Positions 50,552 through 60,900 of a stretch of 64,000 bases of DNA are shown here, piece after piece (position 1 is the stretch's first letter; each line of letters begins with the position of its first letter). A model generated the notes under the pieces. That model worked only from the letters and a program-made list of their open reading frames with translations, was not told the origin of the DNA and ran no database searches. The translations under genes and the position numbers were made by a program. This stretch comes from JBLEFH01 sp047345645 (lineage in GTDB: Bacteria > Pseudomonadota > Alphaproteobacteria > Rhodobacterales > Rhodobacteraceae): NCBI GenBank assembly GCA_047345645.1, contig JBLEFH010000004.1; one strand, written 5' to 3'.

Positions 50552-51295
50552 TCAGACCCGGCCCGCATGGCGGCGCGAGAGGATCAGATCGTCGAAGCGC
50601 ACCGTGATCCGCGCCGGGTCCGCGAAGATGAGATCGAGCCAAATCGCCTCGATCGGGTCCTCATCGGTACGGTCGAATTCTCGCAAGGGGAATTGCACAT
50701 AGCTTTCCTCGCCAAGATTGAGGAGCCGCGTCATCTCCTCCTCCCCCGCCGAAGAGCGGATGTTGAACCGCGCGTAAACCTTCGTGGTCGGGCCTTTCAA
50801 AGCGTTCCAGTCAAGCCGGAAGATATGGTCCGCATGGCTGGAATGGGCGACCTCATCGGGCAGGCCCGTCGCGAGCGAGAGAAAATCGCCCGTGAACCCC
50901 ATCGTTGTGATCACAACCGGGAAAGGGGCCGCGCCTGCGCTGTCCTGTCCGATCATCAGCGCCGCCTCCGGGCCGCCATCATGGTAAAGAACGCAGCCCG
51001 TAGCCACGGCGGTGCCGCTTTCCGTCCCGCTTCCGCGCGGCGCAAAGCGCTCTGCCGTGAGGCCAAGGCGCTGCGCCCAATCCGAATTGGCGGGCCCGAC
51101 ATCGCTCGGCTTGTCGAGCGCCGCCGCTGCGCGCGGTTTCGGAGACGGCAATCCGTTCAGCACAGCCCGCAAACTCGCCGCGTCGCTCAGGATCACCTCC
51201 TGCTCCGGCGCGCTCAGGCCATCAAAGCCTTCGATACGCCGCCGCCAGACCTGCAAGGCCCGCCGCAGGATATATCGGTCGCGCAGACGGCCCAT
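50552..51295 (-). CDS. Uncharacterised protein, possible DUF6478 family
   Basis: A 247-residue soluble-looking protein without a signal peptide or membrane span. It contains SRAVLNG-like and SGTAVATGCVLYHDGG, IGQDSAGAAPFPVVITTMGFTGDFLSL, and a C-terminal AIWLDLIFADPARITVRFDDLILSRR. The DUF6478 assignment is from memory and uncertain. Its ATG overlaps the lipoprotein stop (TAATG), so the two are coupled; a cell-envelope context is therefore possible. Confidence 0.65.
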   Translation of the reverse strand: MGRLRDRYILRRALQVWRRRIEGFDGLSAPEQEVILSDAASLRAVLNGLPSPKPRAAAALDKPSDVGPANSDWAQRLGLTAERFAPRGSGTESGTAVATGCVLYHDGGPEAALMIGQDSAGAAPFPVVITTMGFTGDFLSLATGLPDEVAHSSHADHIFRLDWNALKGPTTKVYARFNIRSSAGEEEMTRLLNLGEESYVQFPLREFDRTDEDPIEAIWLDLIFADPARITVRFDDLILSRRHAGRV

Positions 51296-51807
51296 TACTG
51301 GCCGTTGGCGGCCTGAAGCGCGTTCACCGCGTTGAACAGCGTCTGGACTTGCGCCGCATCATCGCCCGCATCTTCCCCGGCGATATAGGTCGCATTCATC
51401 AGCCGCTGCTCGACCACCGCGAAGGCGCGCCAGACCGGTCCGGAGTGGCCTTCATCATCGTTCATCTTGATCAGGAACGTGTCCTCAATCACCTCTTCGG
51501 CGAGGATTTCACCGCCCGCAAACTGGGTGGAACTGCGCTCCCGAAGGAACTCTTCCAGCACCTCAGGGTCCGGCGGCGTCACGTCATTCGGGCTGAGGGA
51601 GAATTGCAACTCACCCGGCGCCTTCTCACCCTCGCAGTCGCCATAGACGGCGAAAACGCTTTCGGGACCGTTGCGGCTTTCCTCTTCATTCAGGCAAAAC
51701 CCGGCAATTTCGGGGAAGGTGATCGCATCGCCTTCGGAGATCACCGTCGTGCCGCCCGGAATGCAGCCCGCCAAGGCCAGTGCCAAAATAAATCCGCCAA
51801 TACGCAT
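51295..51807 (-). CDS. Putative outer-membrane lipoprotein
   Basis: A 170-residue precursor: MRIGGFILALALAGC is a lipoprotein signal with acylated Cys near 15, followed by an acidic mature domain with ESRNGPESVFAVYGDCEGEK and DDEGHSGPVWRAFAVVEQRLMNATYI. Function unknown. ATG at 51807 opens the signal; the longer in-frame start would not. It is translationally coupled to the downstream uncharacterised gene. Confidence 0.75.
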   Translation of the reverse strand: MRIGGFILALALAGCIPGGTTVISEGDAITFPEIAGFCLNEEESRNGPESVFAVYGDCEGEKAPGELQFSLSPNDVTPPDPEVLEEFLRERSSTQFAGGEILAEEVIEDTFLIKMNDDEGHSGPVWRAFAVVEQRLMNATYIAGEDAGDDAAQVQTLFNAVNALQAANGQ

Positions 51808-51910
51808 GGTTTTCTCCCTTCGCCGCCTGTTCCTGCAAGCTATCCACGAAAGGGGTGCAGCGGGCAACCGTCTCGCCGAAGGAAATTCGCCTTGCGTCAC
51901 TTTTGCACGG

Positions 51911-51938
51911 AAAAGGGCGGCACCATGGCCGCCCTTTC
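51911..51938 (-). terminator. Intrinsic terminator of ilvD
   Basis: On the minus strand AAAGGGCGGC-CATGGT-GCCGCCCTTTT forms a 10-bp stem followed by four Ts, 17 bp after the ilvD stop codon. Confidence 0.82.
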
Positions 51939-51954
51939 TGCATCTGTCGTCGGC

Positions 51955-53688
51955 TTAAAGCTCGAAATAATCGTGTGTTTCGGCCTTCGCGCCCGGATGC
52001 GTCACCGCGCCAAGATGGGTCGCGCCCACCAGTTTGGCGTATTTGTAGAGCGCGCCAGAGGCGTAATTGGTCGGGCGCGGGCCCTTCCACGCGTCCTTGC
52101 GCTTGGCCAGTTCGTCGTCCGAAAGATCGACGGAAATCTCGCCCTTGATCGCGTCGAGCGTAATCATGTCGCCATCCTGCAAAAGCGCAATCGGCCCGCC
52201 ATGCGCCGATTCCGGCCCGACATGGCCGACGCAGAACCCGCGCGTCGCGCCGGAGAAACGGCCATCGGTGATCAGCGCCACCTTCTTGCCCATGCCCTGA
52301 CCCGACAGCGCCGCCGTGGTCGCCAGCATCTCGCGCATCCCCGGCCCGCCTGCGGGACCTTCGTTGCGGATGACGATCACATCGCCCTCTTTATAGTCGC
52401 GCTTTTGCACGGCGGCGAAGGCGTCCTCTTCGCTCTCAAACACCCGCGCCGGACCGGTAAACACCTGATGTTCCTCGGCCATCCCGGCGACCTTCACAAT
52501 CGCGCCTTCCGGTGCGAGGTTGCCTTTCAGGCCCACCACACCGCCGGTTTTCGACAGCGGCGTCGTGATCGGATGGATCACACGGCCATCGGCCTCCCGC
52601 TCCACGCGGTCGATTTCTTCGCCAATGGTGCGGCCGGACGCGGTCATGCAATCCTCATGGATTAGCCCCTGCTTGCGCAGTTCCTTCAGCACCACCGGGA
52701 CGCCGCCGACTTCCCACATATCCTTGGCGTTATATTCACCGCCCGGCTTGAGGTTCACGAAATAGGGCGTCTCGCGGAAGATGTCGCAGACGTCCTCAAG
52801 GGTGAAGTCGATCCCCGCCTCATGGGCAATCGCGGGCAAATGCAGCCCCGCATTGGTCGACCCGCCGGTGCAGGCGACAACCCGCGCGGCGTTCTCAAGG
52901 CTTTTCAGCGTCACCACATCGCGGGCGCGGATGTTCTTCTCGATGAGATCCATGACCGCCCGGCCCGACGCCTCACCAAACTGGTCGCGGCTCTCATAAG
53001 GCGCAGGCGTCCCGGCGGAGTTGAAGAGCGCCAGACCAATCGCCTCAGACACGCAAGCCATGGTATTCGCGGTGAACTGACCGCCACATGCGCCCGCGGA
53101 CGGGCAAGCCACGCGCTCCAGAATCTCCAGCTCGGCGTCGGACATATTGCCCGCCTGATGCTGGCCAACCGCCTCGAACACGTCCTGAACGACCACATCC
53201 TTGCCATTGAGGCGGCCCGGCAGGATCGTCCCGCCATAAATAAACACGCTCGGCACATTGAGGCGGACCATCGCCATCATCATCCCCGGCAGCGATTTGT
53301 CGCAGCCCGCGAGGCCGACCAGCGCGTCATAGCAATGGCCGCGCATCGTCAGCTCCACCGTGTCGGCAATCGCTTCACGGCTCGCCAGCGAGGAGCGCAT
53401 CCCCTCATGGCCCATGGCGATCCCGTCGGTCACGGTGATGGTGGTGAATTCGCGCGGCGTGCCGCTGGCCTGTTTCACACCCATTTTCACGGCCTGCGCC
53501 TGACGCTGCAGCGCGATGTTACAGGGAGCGGCCTCGTTCCAGCAGGTCGCCACCCCGACGAGCGGCTGGTGAATCTCGTCCTCCGAAAGCCCCATCGCAT
53601 AGTAATAGCTGCGATGCGGGGCGCGGGACGGCCCTTCGGTCACATGGCGGCTCGGGAGACGGGATTTATCAAACTTTCGGTCGGCCAT
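51955..53688 (-). CDS. ilvD: Dihydroxy-acid dehydratase
   Basis: Third step of branched-chain amino acid synthesis, an iron-sulfur dehydratase. The 577-residue protein has the three cluster cysteines in GVATCWNEA, GLAGCDKSLPG and PSAGACGGQF, the GHEGMRSSLASRE segment, and the C-terminal DGRFSGATRGFCVGHVGPE. Divergent from the CPBP gene across 114 bp, and closed by its own terminator. No other ilv genes are in the window. Confidence 0.97.
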   Translation of the reverse strand: MADRKFDKSRLPSRHVTEGPSRAPHRSYYYAMGLSEDEIHQPLVGVATCWNEAAPCNIALQRQAQAVKMGVKQASGTPREFTTITVTDGIAMGHEGMRSSLASREAIADTVELTMRGHCYDALVGLAGCDKSLPGMMMAMVRLNVPSVFIYGGTILPGRLNGKDVVVQDVFEAVGQHQAGNMSDAELEILERVACPSAGACGGQFTANTMACVSEAIGLALFNSAGTPAPYESRDQFGEASGRAVMDLIEKNIRARDVVTLKSLENAARVVACTGGSTNAGLHLPAIAHEAGIDFTLEDVCDIFRETPYFVNLKPGGEYNAKDMWEVGGVPVVLKELRKQGLIHEDCMTASGRTIGEEIDRVEREADGRVIHPITTPLSKTGGVVGLKGNLAPEGAIVKVAGMAEEHQVFTGPARVFESEEDAFAAVQKRDYKEGDVIVIRNEGPAGGPGMREMLATTAALSGQGMGKKVALITDGRFSGATRGFCVGHVGPESAHGGPIALLQDGDMITLDAIKGEISVDLSDDELAKRKDAWKGPRPTNYASGALYKYAKLVGATHLGAVTHPGAKAETHDYFEL

Positions 53689-53802
53689 CGGCGTGCCTCG
53701 TTTCGTATTGTTGCGCTAGGCCCCCTTTTGGCGCAATTACGCGGCGCTCACAAGAGCAAGAGGCGGCTTGCGCCCATCTCAACAAGCCCTTATCGCAAAG
53801 CC

Positions 53803-54636
53803 ATGACTCCGAACACGCGCCCTTCCCTTCTCGGCATTATTCTTGGCTTCGTGCTGATCTGCGCGGGCTTCGTGGGCGGGCTTGCGGGCGCGGCCATGAT
53901 CCTGCGACATGTGGGCCGCGGCTTCTCGCTGGAACAACTCTCGCTCCTGACCATCGCCGGCCCCTTCGTCGCCGCCCTCGCGGTCGCGCTGATCGTGATG
54001 GCCGTGCAAGGCCGCCCGCTGCGCGCGGTGATCGGGCCACTCGATGTGAAGAACTACCTGCTCGGCACCCTCGCCGCGATTGCCCTCGGCTTTGTCGGCA
54101 TCGCGCTGGCGCATCTCTTTTCCAGCCCCATCGTCCATCACGACATCCCCGGCTGGCTGGCCCTGATCCCAATCGCCATCCCGGTAATCTTCATCCAGAC
54201 GCTGACCGAAGAACTCGTCTTTCGCGGCTGGCTGCAATCCTCGCTTATCGCGCGTTTCGGCAAGCAATGGGTCGGGCTTGTCATCCCGTCGCTGATCTTC
54301 GGCCTCGCCCATTACCAGGGCACGCCCGCCTTCGGCCTCTCCTATGTCGGGCTGACCTTCCTGATGGGCATGATCGCCGGGATCATCACCCTGCGCACCG
54401 GCTCCATCTGGGCCGCGTCCGGGGTCCATTTCGGCAACAATATCTATGCGCTGCTGCTCCTCGGCCTCGACAACCCGATGGGCCGTTTCCAGTACTGGAC
54501 TCTGCCGGTCAATGTTGACGACTACGCGTCCGTCGGCCCTTGGTTCGGCGCCGAAGCCATCGTGATCCTCGCCGCCTTCGCCCTTTGGCTGACCCGCGCC
54601 CCGGAGCAACCGCCGCGCGCGCTCACAAAGGCATAA
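53803..54636 (+). CDS. CPBP-family intramembrane glutamic protease
   Basis: A 277-residue membrane protein with about 8 hydrophobic helices and the CPBP/Abi signature: TEELVFRGWLQSS (Glu-Glu and Arg), IFGLAHYQG and VHFGNNIYALL supplying the two histidines. Family members are CAAX-processing or bacteriocin-immunity proteases; the substrate here is unknown. It is divergent from ilvD and is followed 2 bp later by a methyltransferase gene. Confidence 0.87.
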   Translation: MTPNTRPSLLGIILGFVLICAGFVGGLAGAAMILRHVGRGFSLEQLSLLTIAGPFVAALAVALIVMAVQGRPLRAVIGPLDVKNYLLGTLAAIALGFVGIALAHLFSSPIVHHDIPGWLALIPIAIPVIFIQTLTEELVFRGWLQSSLIARFGKQWVGLVIPSLIFGLAHYQGTPAFGLSYVGLTFLMGMIAGIITLRTGSIWAASGVHFGNNIYALLLLGLDNPMGRFQYWTLPVNVDDYASVGPWFGAEAIVILAAFALWLTRAPEQPPRALTKA

Positions 54637-54638
54637 AT

Positions 54639-55370
54639 ATGGCCGCCCATTACGACAGCATCGGCGTGAACTACGCCCAGCTTCGCAAACCCGATCCGCG
54701 TATCGGCGCGCAAATCCATGCGGCTTTGGGGGATGCAAAAACCATTCTGAATGTTGGCGCGGGAAGCGGGTCTTACGAGCCGGAAGACCGGGCCGTCACC
54801 GCCGTTGAACCCTCGGCGGAGATGATCCGACAACGCCCCGAAGGCGCGACTCCTGCCCTGCAAGCAAGTGCCGAGAACCTGCCCTTCGACGACAACAGCT
54901 TCGACGCGGCGATGGCCATTCTCACCATTCACCACTGGACGGATCAGCCCAAGGGCCTGCGCGAGATGCGCCGTGTCACGCGCGGCCCGATTGTCCTTCT
55001 GACCTATGACCCGGCCTTTCGCGACTTTTGGCTGCTGGATTACCTCCCGCAACTTGCCGCGCTGGACGATGCCCAAATGCCGCCACTCACCGCCTATCAG
55101 GATTGGCTTGGCGACGTGGAGATCAATCCAGTGATGATCCCCCATGACTGTTACGATGGCTTCCTCAGCGCCTATTGGCGGCGGCCCGAAGCCTATCTCG
55201 ACCCGCGCATCCGCGCCGCCATGTCGTCCTTCCACGCCATCGGCGATGTGTCCGCAGAGATGGCAAAACTGGCACGCGATCTCGAAAGCGGCGCATGGCA
55301 CGAGAGCTATGGCGCCCTCATGCAGCGAGACAGCGCCGATGTCGGCTATCGCCTCGTGATCGCGCGATAA
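54639..55370 (+). CDS. Class I SAM-dependent methyltransferase
   Basis: A 243-residue protein with the SAM loop TILNVGAGSGSYEP, the acidic strand-2 end AVEPSAEMIRQ, and the DNSFDAAMAILTIHHW post-loop: a UbiE/COQ5-like small-molecule methyltransferase. ATG at 54639 lies 2 bp after the CPBP stop, so the two are probably cotranscribed. Substrate unknown. Confidence 0.85.
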   Translation: MAAHYDSIGVNYAQLRKPDPRIGAQIHAALGDAKTILNVGAGSGSYEPEDRAVTAVEPSAEMIRQRPEGATPALQASAENLPFDDNSFDAAMAILTIHHWTDQPKGLREMRRVTRGPIVLLTYDPAFRDFWLLDYLPQLAALDDAQMPPLTAYQDWLGDVEINPVMIPHDCYDGFLSAYWRRPEAYLDPRIRAAMSSFHAIGDVSAEMAKLARDLESGAWHESYGALMQRDSADVGYRLVIAR

Positions 55371-55432
55371 GCGGCACCTCCCGTTGCAATCGCCGGTGAC
55401 GCAGCGTATTTCAATGCGCAAAGGAGCCGCTG

Positions 55433-56368
55433 ATGAACTGGATCAATGATTACGTCCGCCCACGGATTAACTCGCTGTTTTCGCGGCGCGAAGTGCCGGA
55501 CAACCTGTGGACCAAATGCGATGGCTGCGGGACCATGCTGTTTCACCGCGAACTCAAGGACTCGCTGAACACCTGCCCCAATTGCGACCACCACCTCTAT
55601 ATTTCGCCGCGCGACCGGTTCGAGACCCTGTTTGACGGCGGGATTTACCGTGAAGTGGCCGTGCCGAGCCCGGTGGCGGACCCGCTGAATTTCCGGGACC
55701 AAAAGAAATATCCCGACCGTTTGAAAGCCGCGCAAAAGGCGACGGGCGAGAAAAGCGCCATGCTGGTCGGCTCGGGCGAGATCTGGCGTCTGCCGGTGGT
55801 CGCCGCAGCGCAGGATTTTGCCTTTATGGGCGGGTCCATGGGCATGGGCGTCGGCAATGCGATTGTCACCGCCTGTCAGGAAGCCGTGCGCCAGCGCGCG
55901 CCACTGGTCCTCTTCTCCGCTGCGGGCGGTGCGCGGATGCAGGAAGGGATCCTGTCGCTGATGCAAATGCCGCGCTCGACGGTCGCCCTTCAGGAGCTCC
56001 ATGAAGAGGGCCTGCCCTATGTCGTCGTGCTGACCCACCCGACCACGGGCGGGGTCACCGCGTCTTACGCGATGCTGGGCGATGTGCAAATCTCCGAGCC
56101 GGACGCGCTCATCTGTTTCGCCGGGCCGCGTGTCATCGAACAAACCATTGGCGAAAAGCTCCCCGAAGGCTTCCAGCGCGCGGAATATCTGCGCGATCAC
56201 GGAATGCTCGACCGGGTGACGCATCGCAAGAAGATGAAGGATGAGCTCTCCGATATTCTGCGGATGCTGATGAAAGAACCGCCCGCGACCAAGGGCGAAT
56301 TGCCCGCGCCGGACGCGGAGGACGCCATTCAGAGCCAGGCGGAGGAACAGCCCGCCCACCCTGAATGA
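55433..56368 (+). CDS. accD: Acetyl-CoA carboxylase carboxyltransferase subunit beta
   Basis: Beta subunit of the AccA/AccD carboxyltransferase that makes malonyl-CoA. The 311-residue protein begins with the zinc ribbon CDGCGTMLFH...CPNC, then the crotonase-like fold with GGSMGMGVGNAI, FSAAGGARMQEGILSLMQM and GPRVIEQTIGEKLPEGFQ. Length is close to E. coli AccD (304). It overlaps folC by ATGA; accD-folC is a conserved pair. Confidence 0.97.
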   Translation: MNWINDYVRPRINSLFSRREVPDNLWTKCDGCGTMLFHRELKDSLNTCPNCDHHLYISPRDRFETLFDGGIYREVAVPSPVADPLNFRDQKKYPDRLKAAQKATGEKSAMLVGSGEIWRLPVVAAAQDFAFMGGSMGMGVGNAIVTACQEAVRQRAPLVLFSAAGGARMQEGILSLMQMPRSTVALQELHEEGLPYVVVLTHPTTGGVTASYAMLGDVQISEPDALICFAGPRVIEQTIGEKLPEGFQRAEYLRDHGMLDRVTHRKKMKDELSDILRMLMKEPPATKGELPAPDAEDAIQSQAEEQPAHPE

Positions 56369-57624
56369 GCAGCGACGCCATATTGGAGCGCCTCACCGCG
56401 CTCCACCCCAAACTGATCGATCTCTCGCTGGATCGGATGCACCGGATTTTGGCCGCGCTCGGCAACCCGGAACGCAGCCTGCCCCCGGTCATCCACATCG
56501 CCGGCACCAATGGCAAAGGCTCGACCCTCGCCATGATCCGCGCCGGGCTGGAGGCGGAGGGCAAATCCGTCCATGCCTACACCTCGCCTCATCTCGCTCG
56601 GTTCCACGAGCGCATCTCGCTCGGCGGCGCGCCGATTGACGAGGACGCGCTCAGCGATCTGCTCGCGGAAGTCGAAACAGCCAATGCCGGGCAGGACATC
56701 ACCTTTTTCGAGGTCACGACCGCCGCCGCCTTCCTCGCCTTCTCCCGCGTGCCTGCCAACTATCTGCTGCTCGAAGTCGGCCTCGGCGGGCGGCTCGACG
56801 CGACCAATGTGATCACGCCCGAACTCTCCGTGATCACACCCGTCTCTCTCGACCATCAAAGCTATCTCGGCGACACGCTGACCGAGATTGCAGGCGAGAA
56901 AGCCGGAATCCTGAAACCCAATGTCTCCGCCGTGATCTCCCGGCAACCTTCGGAAGCCAGAGACGCCATTGAGGCTCGCGCCGACGCCGTCAGCGCGCCG
57001 CTGATCATGGAAGGCCAAGACTGGCAAGTCCGCGAAGAGGCCGGACGCCTGATTTTTCAGGATCTGAACGGCCTTCTCGACCTGCCGCTGCCCGCCCTCA
57101 TCGGCGCGCATCAGGTGGAGAACGCAGGCACCGCCCTCGCCGCCCTGCGCAAACTCGGCTTCGGCGAAGCCGCCGCCGAGGGCGCCATGACCGCGACTTG
57201 GCCCGCCCGGATGCAGCGGCTCACCCAAGGCCCGCTCACGCATATCATGCCCAAGGGCGAGCTGTGGCTCGACGGCGGCCACAACCCGGCGGCGGGCGCG
57301 GCGCTGGCCGAAGCGCTCTCCCGCCTGCCCGCCCGCGACACCGTGCTGATCTGCGGCATGATCGACACCAAGGACATCGCCGGATTTCTCGCGCCGCTGA
57401 AAGACGCGGCCACCCGCCTGATCGCCGTCGATATCCCCGATGCGCCCGCCAGCCTGCCAGCCGAAACGGTCGCAAAAGCCGCCCACAAGGCGAAAATCGA
57501 AGCGAGCACGGCCCCCTCGCTTCCCGCGGCGCTTCGCCATATCATCGCCAATGAAGGCGAAATTCGCGCGGTGATCTGCGGCTCGCTCTATCTCGCCGGT
57601 CACGTGCTGAAAACAAACGGATAA
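56365..57624 (+). CDS. folC: Bifunctional folylpolyglutamate/dihydrofolate synthase
   Basis: Adds glutamate to folates and makes dihydrofolate from dihydropteroate. The 419-residue ligase has the ATP-binding HIAGTNGKGSTLAM, SPHLARFHERI, EVGLGGRLDATNV and the C-terminal WLDGGHNPAA motifs. Its ATG overlaps the accD stop. A short membrane-protein gene follows 3 bp later. Confidence 0.96.
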   Translation: MSSDAILERLTALHPKLIDLSLDRMHRILAALGNPERSLPPVIHIAGTNGKGSTLAMIRAGLEAEGKSVHAYTSPHLARFHERISLGGAPIDEDALSDLLAEVETANAGQDITFFEVTTAAAFLAFSRVPANYLLLEVGLGGRLDATNVITPELSVITPVSLDHQSYLGDTLTEIAGEKAGILKPNVSAVISRQPSEARDAIEARADAVSAPLIMEGQDWQVREEAGRLIFQDLNGLLDLPLPALIGAHQVENAGTALAALRKLGFGEAAAEGAMTATWPARMQRLTQGPLTHIMPKGELWLDGGHNPAAGAALAEALSRLPARDTVLICGMIDTKDIAGFLAPLKDAATRLIAVDIPDAPASLPAETVAKAAHKAKIEASTAPSLPAALRHIIANEGEIRAVICGSLYLAGHVLKTNG

Positions 57625-57627
57625 ATC

Positions 57628-57873
57628 ATGCGCACAGTCAGCTTCATTCTGGTCGGCCTCGCCCTATTAGCGCTGTTCTGGCTCGGCGGCCGCTTCATCC
57701 ACCGGCCGCTGCGCCGCACCCTCCCGATCTTCTGGCTGATCTGGGCGCTCATCGCCGCGTGGAACCTCACCACCGGCCTATCCCATGGCTACAGTTTTAT
57801 CGAAGAACTGCCGATTTTCCTCGTGATTTTCTGCGTCCCGGCCCTTGCCGGCTGGTGGCTCGCCCGCCGCTAA
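57628..57873 (+). CDS. Small hydrophobic membrane protein, 81 residues
   Basis: Two or three hydrophobic stretches (around 3-20, 33-50 and 61-78) with a basic tail WLARR; no recognised domain. It follows folC by only 3 bp, so it is likely cotranscribed with accD-folC. Function unknown; small membrane genes after folC occur in related genomes, but this was not checked. Confidence 0.65.
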   Translation: MRTVSFILVGLALLALFWLGGRFIHRPLRRTLPIFWLIWALIAAWNLTTGLSHGYSFIEELPIFLVIFCVPALAGWWLARR

Positions 57874-57877
57874 ACGC

Positions 57878-57894
57878 GTCAGCCGCAGGCTGAC
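57878..57894. repeat. Short perfect palindrome after the small membrane gene
   Basis: GTCAGCC-GCA-GGCTGAC, a 7-bp stem, in the 62-bp gap between the convergent 57628 and smc genes, with further GC-rich repeats (GGGCCTCCCAAGGGGCC) after it. No T-run. Confidence 0.4.
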
Positions 57895-57935
57895 CGGGCG
57901 CGCAGGGACGGCCCGCCGGGCCTCCCAAGGGGCCG

Positions 57936-60900
57936 CTACCCGTCCACCAACTCTTCCGCCGCAGACAGATCGACCGACACAAGCTGGCTGACCCCCTGCT
58001 CGGCCATCGTGACCCCAAACAGCCGATCCATCCGCGCCATCGTCACCGCGTGGTGCGTGATGATGAGAAATCGCGTCTCCGTCTGGCGGGTCATCTCGTC
58101 CAGGAGATCACAGAAGCGCGTGACGTTCGCATCGTCCAGCGGCGCATCCACCTCATCGAGCACACAAATCGGCGCCGGATTGGCCAGGAACACGGCAAAA
58201 ATCAGCGACAGCGCCGTCAGCGTCTGTTCCCCGCCTGACAGAAGCGACAACGTCGAGAGCTTCTTGCCCGGCGGCTGACACAAAATCTCCAGCCCCGCGT
58301 CCAGCGGATCATCGCTTTCCACCAATTCCAGCCTCGCTTCCCCACCTCCAAAGAGATGCGAAAAGAGCCGCGCGAAATTTTCATTCACCTCATCGAACGC
58401 CGAAAGCAGCCGCGCCCGGCCCTCGCGATTGAGATTGGCAATCCCCTGACGCAGCTTGGAAATCGCCTGATCAAGATCGTCCTTCTGCGCCTGCAAATCA
58501 TCGCGTTCCTCGGCAACCTCGCGCGCATCCTCTTCGGCACGCAAATTCACCGCGCCCATCGATTCGCGCCGCGCCTTCAGCCGCGCAAGCCGGTTCGACA
58601 CCTCCTCGCTCGGCGGCAACTCAACACCGTCCATACCCCCCGCAAGCTCCTTCGGCTCGCGCGACAGATCCTCGCGGATCCGCTGCGCCGCCGCCTCCAC
58701 CTTGTCGCGCGCCGCATCGGCCAATGCCTCTGCACGGGCCCGGCCCTCACGCGCCTTGGAGAGCGCCCCTTCGGCCATCTCAACCTTGCGGAGCGCCTCC
58801 GCCTGCGCCGCTTCCGCCGCTTTTAGCGCCGTCTGCGCCGCCTCCTGCCGCGCGCGCGCCGCTTCCAAATCCTTGTCAAACGCTTCAATCTGCGCGGCGA
58901 TTTCCGCAGGCTTCTCACCCGCCGCAGCCCGCGCAACCCGCGCCTTTTCGGCCCGCGCATCGAGATCCGCCAGCCGCTCACCCGTCGAGCCAAGCCGCTC
59001 GCGCCAGCGCTTTTCGTGCCAGCCAATTTCCTCAATCCGCTTCTCCCGCGCCGCCCCTTCCCGGCGCGCAGCCTCCGCATCATCCCGCGCCCGCGCCGCC
59101 GCCAGGCGCAGCGCATCCAGCGCCGCGCGGGCCTGATCCGCCTCCTCCCGAAGCGCACTCAGATCACCCAAATCCTCGCGCTCAGTCGCAGCCGCTTTCA
59201 GCGCTTCCTCAGCGGCTTTGGCCGTCTCGCCACTGCGCTGCTTCGCCTCTTTCGCCGCATCGTCGCGGGCGTCAAGCGCCTCCAGCGCAGACCCCGCCAG
59301 AGACAGCGCCCGCGCCGCATCATTCGCCGCTTTCTCCGCCTCATTGCGGCCCTGACGCGCGGCTTTCTCCGCCTCACGCGCCGCCTGCGCTCGGTCGCGC
59401 GCGGTAGAAAATTGCGTTTCCAAATCTTCAACGTCCCGCGCCAACGCATCGCGCTGCGCCGTCAGCTCCGACCTTCGGTTGCGATCCGCCAAAAGCCGCG
59501 CCGCGCTGTCCGAAGCCTGACCCGCCGGGCGGTGAAATCCATCCCAGCGCCAGAGATCCCCGGCCTTGCTGACGAGCGCCTGCCCCTGCGCCAGTCGCGC
59601 TTGCATCGCGGGCGCGTCCGCGACCTCCACCACACCGACCGCCGCCAGCGCGCGCGCCAACGCAGCAGGCGCCTGCACATGATCGGCAAGCGACTCGCCC
59701 GGCAGCGGCGCCGCATCAAGCGCACCCAAATCCTGCCAGCCCTCGGGCCCTTCAGGCCGCATCAAATCTTCGCCGAGAGCCGCACCCAGCGCGGTTTCAT
59801 AGCCCTTATCGGCGACCACATCGTCGAGAATCCGCGCCGCGCTCACCGCCTGACGATCCAGCGATTTCTCCAGCGCCGACAATTCCGCCTGAATCGCGCG
59901 CAACTGGCCCTCGCGCTCGGCCCGCAACGCGTGTGCCTCCGTCTGCGCCGCATCCGCCTCCGTGCGCGCCGCTTCTGCGTCCTCCAGCGCCGTGCCGATC
60001 TTCGCCAACGCCTGCGCCGCCGCCTGATCTGCCTGCGCCGCCTCGCCCCGTTTCGCCTCAGCGGTCTTGCGCTCCGCCGCGAGCGCGTTCACCGCATCCG
60101 CCGCCGTCTGCGCATCGCCGCGCGCGCGCCGCGCCGCCGCTTCGGCATCCTCATAACGCGCCTTCACCGCCTGATGCCGCGCCGACAGCCGCGCCACCTC
60201 ATGCGCAAGCGTATCGCTCTGCGTCTCCTGCGCGCGCAAATCGGCAAATTTGGCCTTCACCTCAGCATCCCGCACCTTCATCGCGTCTTCATGGCCTTCA
60301 TGATCGGCACGAAGCTGTTCACGCTCCTCATCAAGCTGGGAAATGGCCGATGTCGCATCGGTATTCAGCGAGTCCTCCCGCGCGCGATCCTTCTCGATCT
60401 GGGCAATCCGCTCATCAAGCGACGCGATTTCGGCCTCCGCCCGCGCCTGCGCTTCGCCCGCCGCCCGGCGTTCACCCTCAAGCCGCGTGAGCAAAGCCGC
60501 CGCAATCGACAGCTCTTCGCGCAGCGGGTTCATGCCGCTCTCAGCCTCGCGCGCCTCGGCCCGCGCCGCTTGCGCCGCCTGCTCGGCCTCGCCAACCTTG
60601 CGCCGCGCCGCGGCCTGCGTTTCCTCGGCCTGCCGCGCCGCGGTCTCTGCCTCGACCCAGAGACCATAAAGCCACAGCGCCTCGGCCTCGCGGATCTCCT
60701 CGGACAATCGCCGATAGGTCTCCGCTTGTTTGGCCTGCCGCACCAATGCGCCCAGCTGACCGGTCAACGTTTCGATGCTCTGCTGAACCCGCTCAAGATT
60801 GTTAAGCGCCGCATTCAGCTTCAACTCTGCCTCATGGCGCCGCTGATAAAGTCCTGAAATTCCAGCGGCTTCCTCCAGAATCCGCCGCCGCGCTTTCGGC

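Noticed and set aside
52822..53802. N-terminal extension of the CPBP protease gene
   Set aside because: Lies antisense to ilvD; the protease domain begins at ATG 53803 and has its own signature.
53803..55370. CPBP protease and methyltransferase as a bacteriocin or RiPP cluster
   Set aside because: No precursor peptide, transporter or modifying enzyme nearby; the adjacent genes are accD-folC.
59016..60857. Plus-strand 613-codon Arg/Leu-rich open frame
   Set aside because: Antisense to the coiled coil of SMC; repetitive basic translation is a reflection of Ala/Glu/Arg codons.
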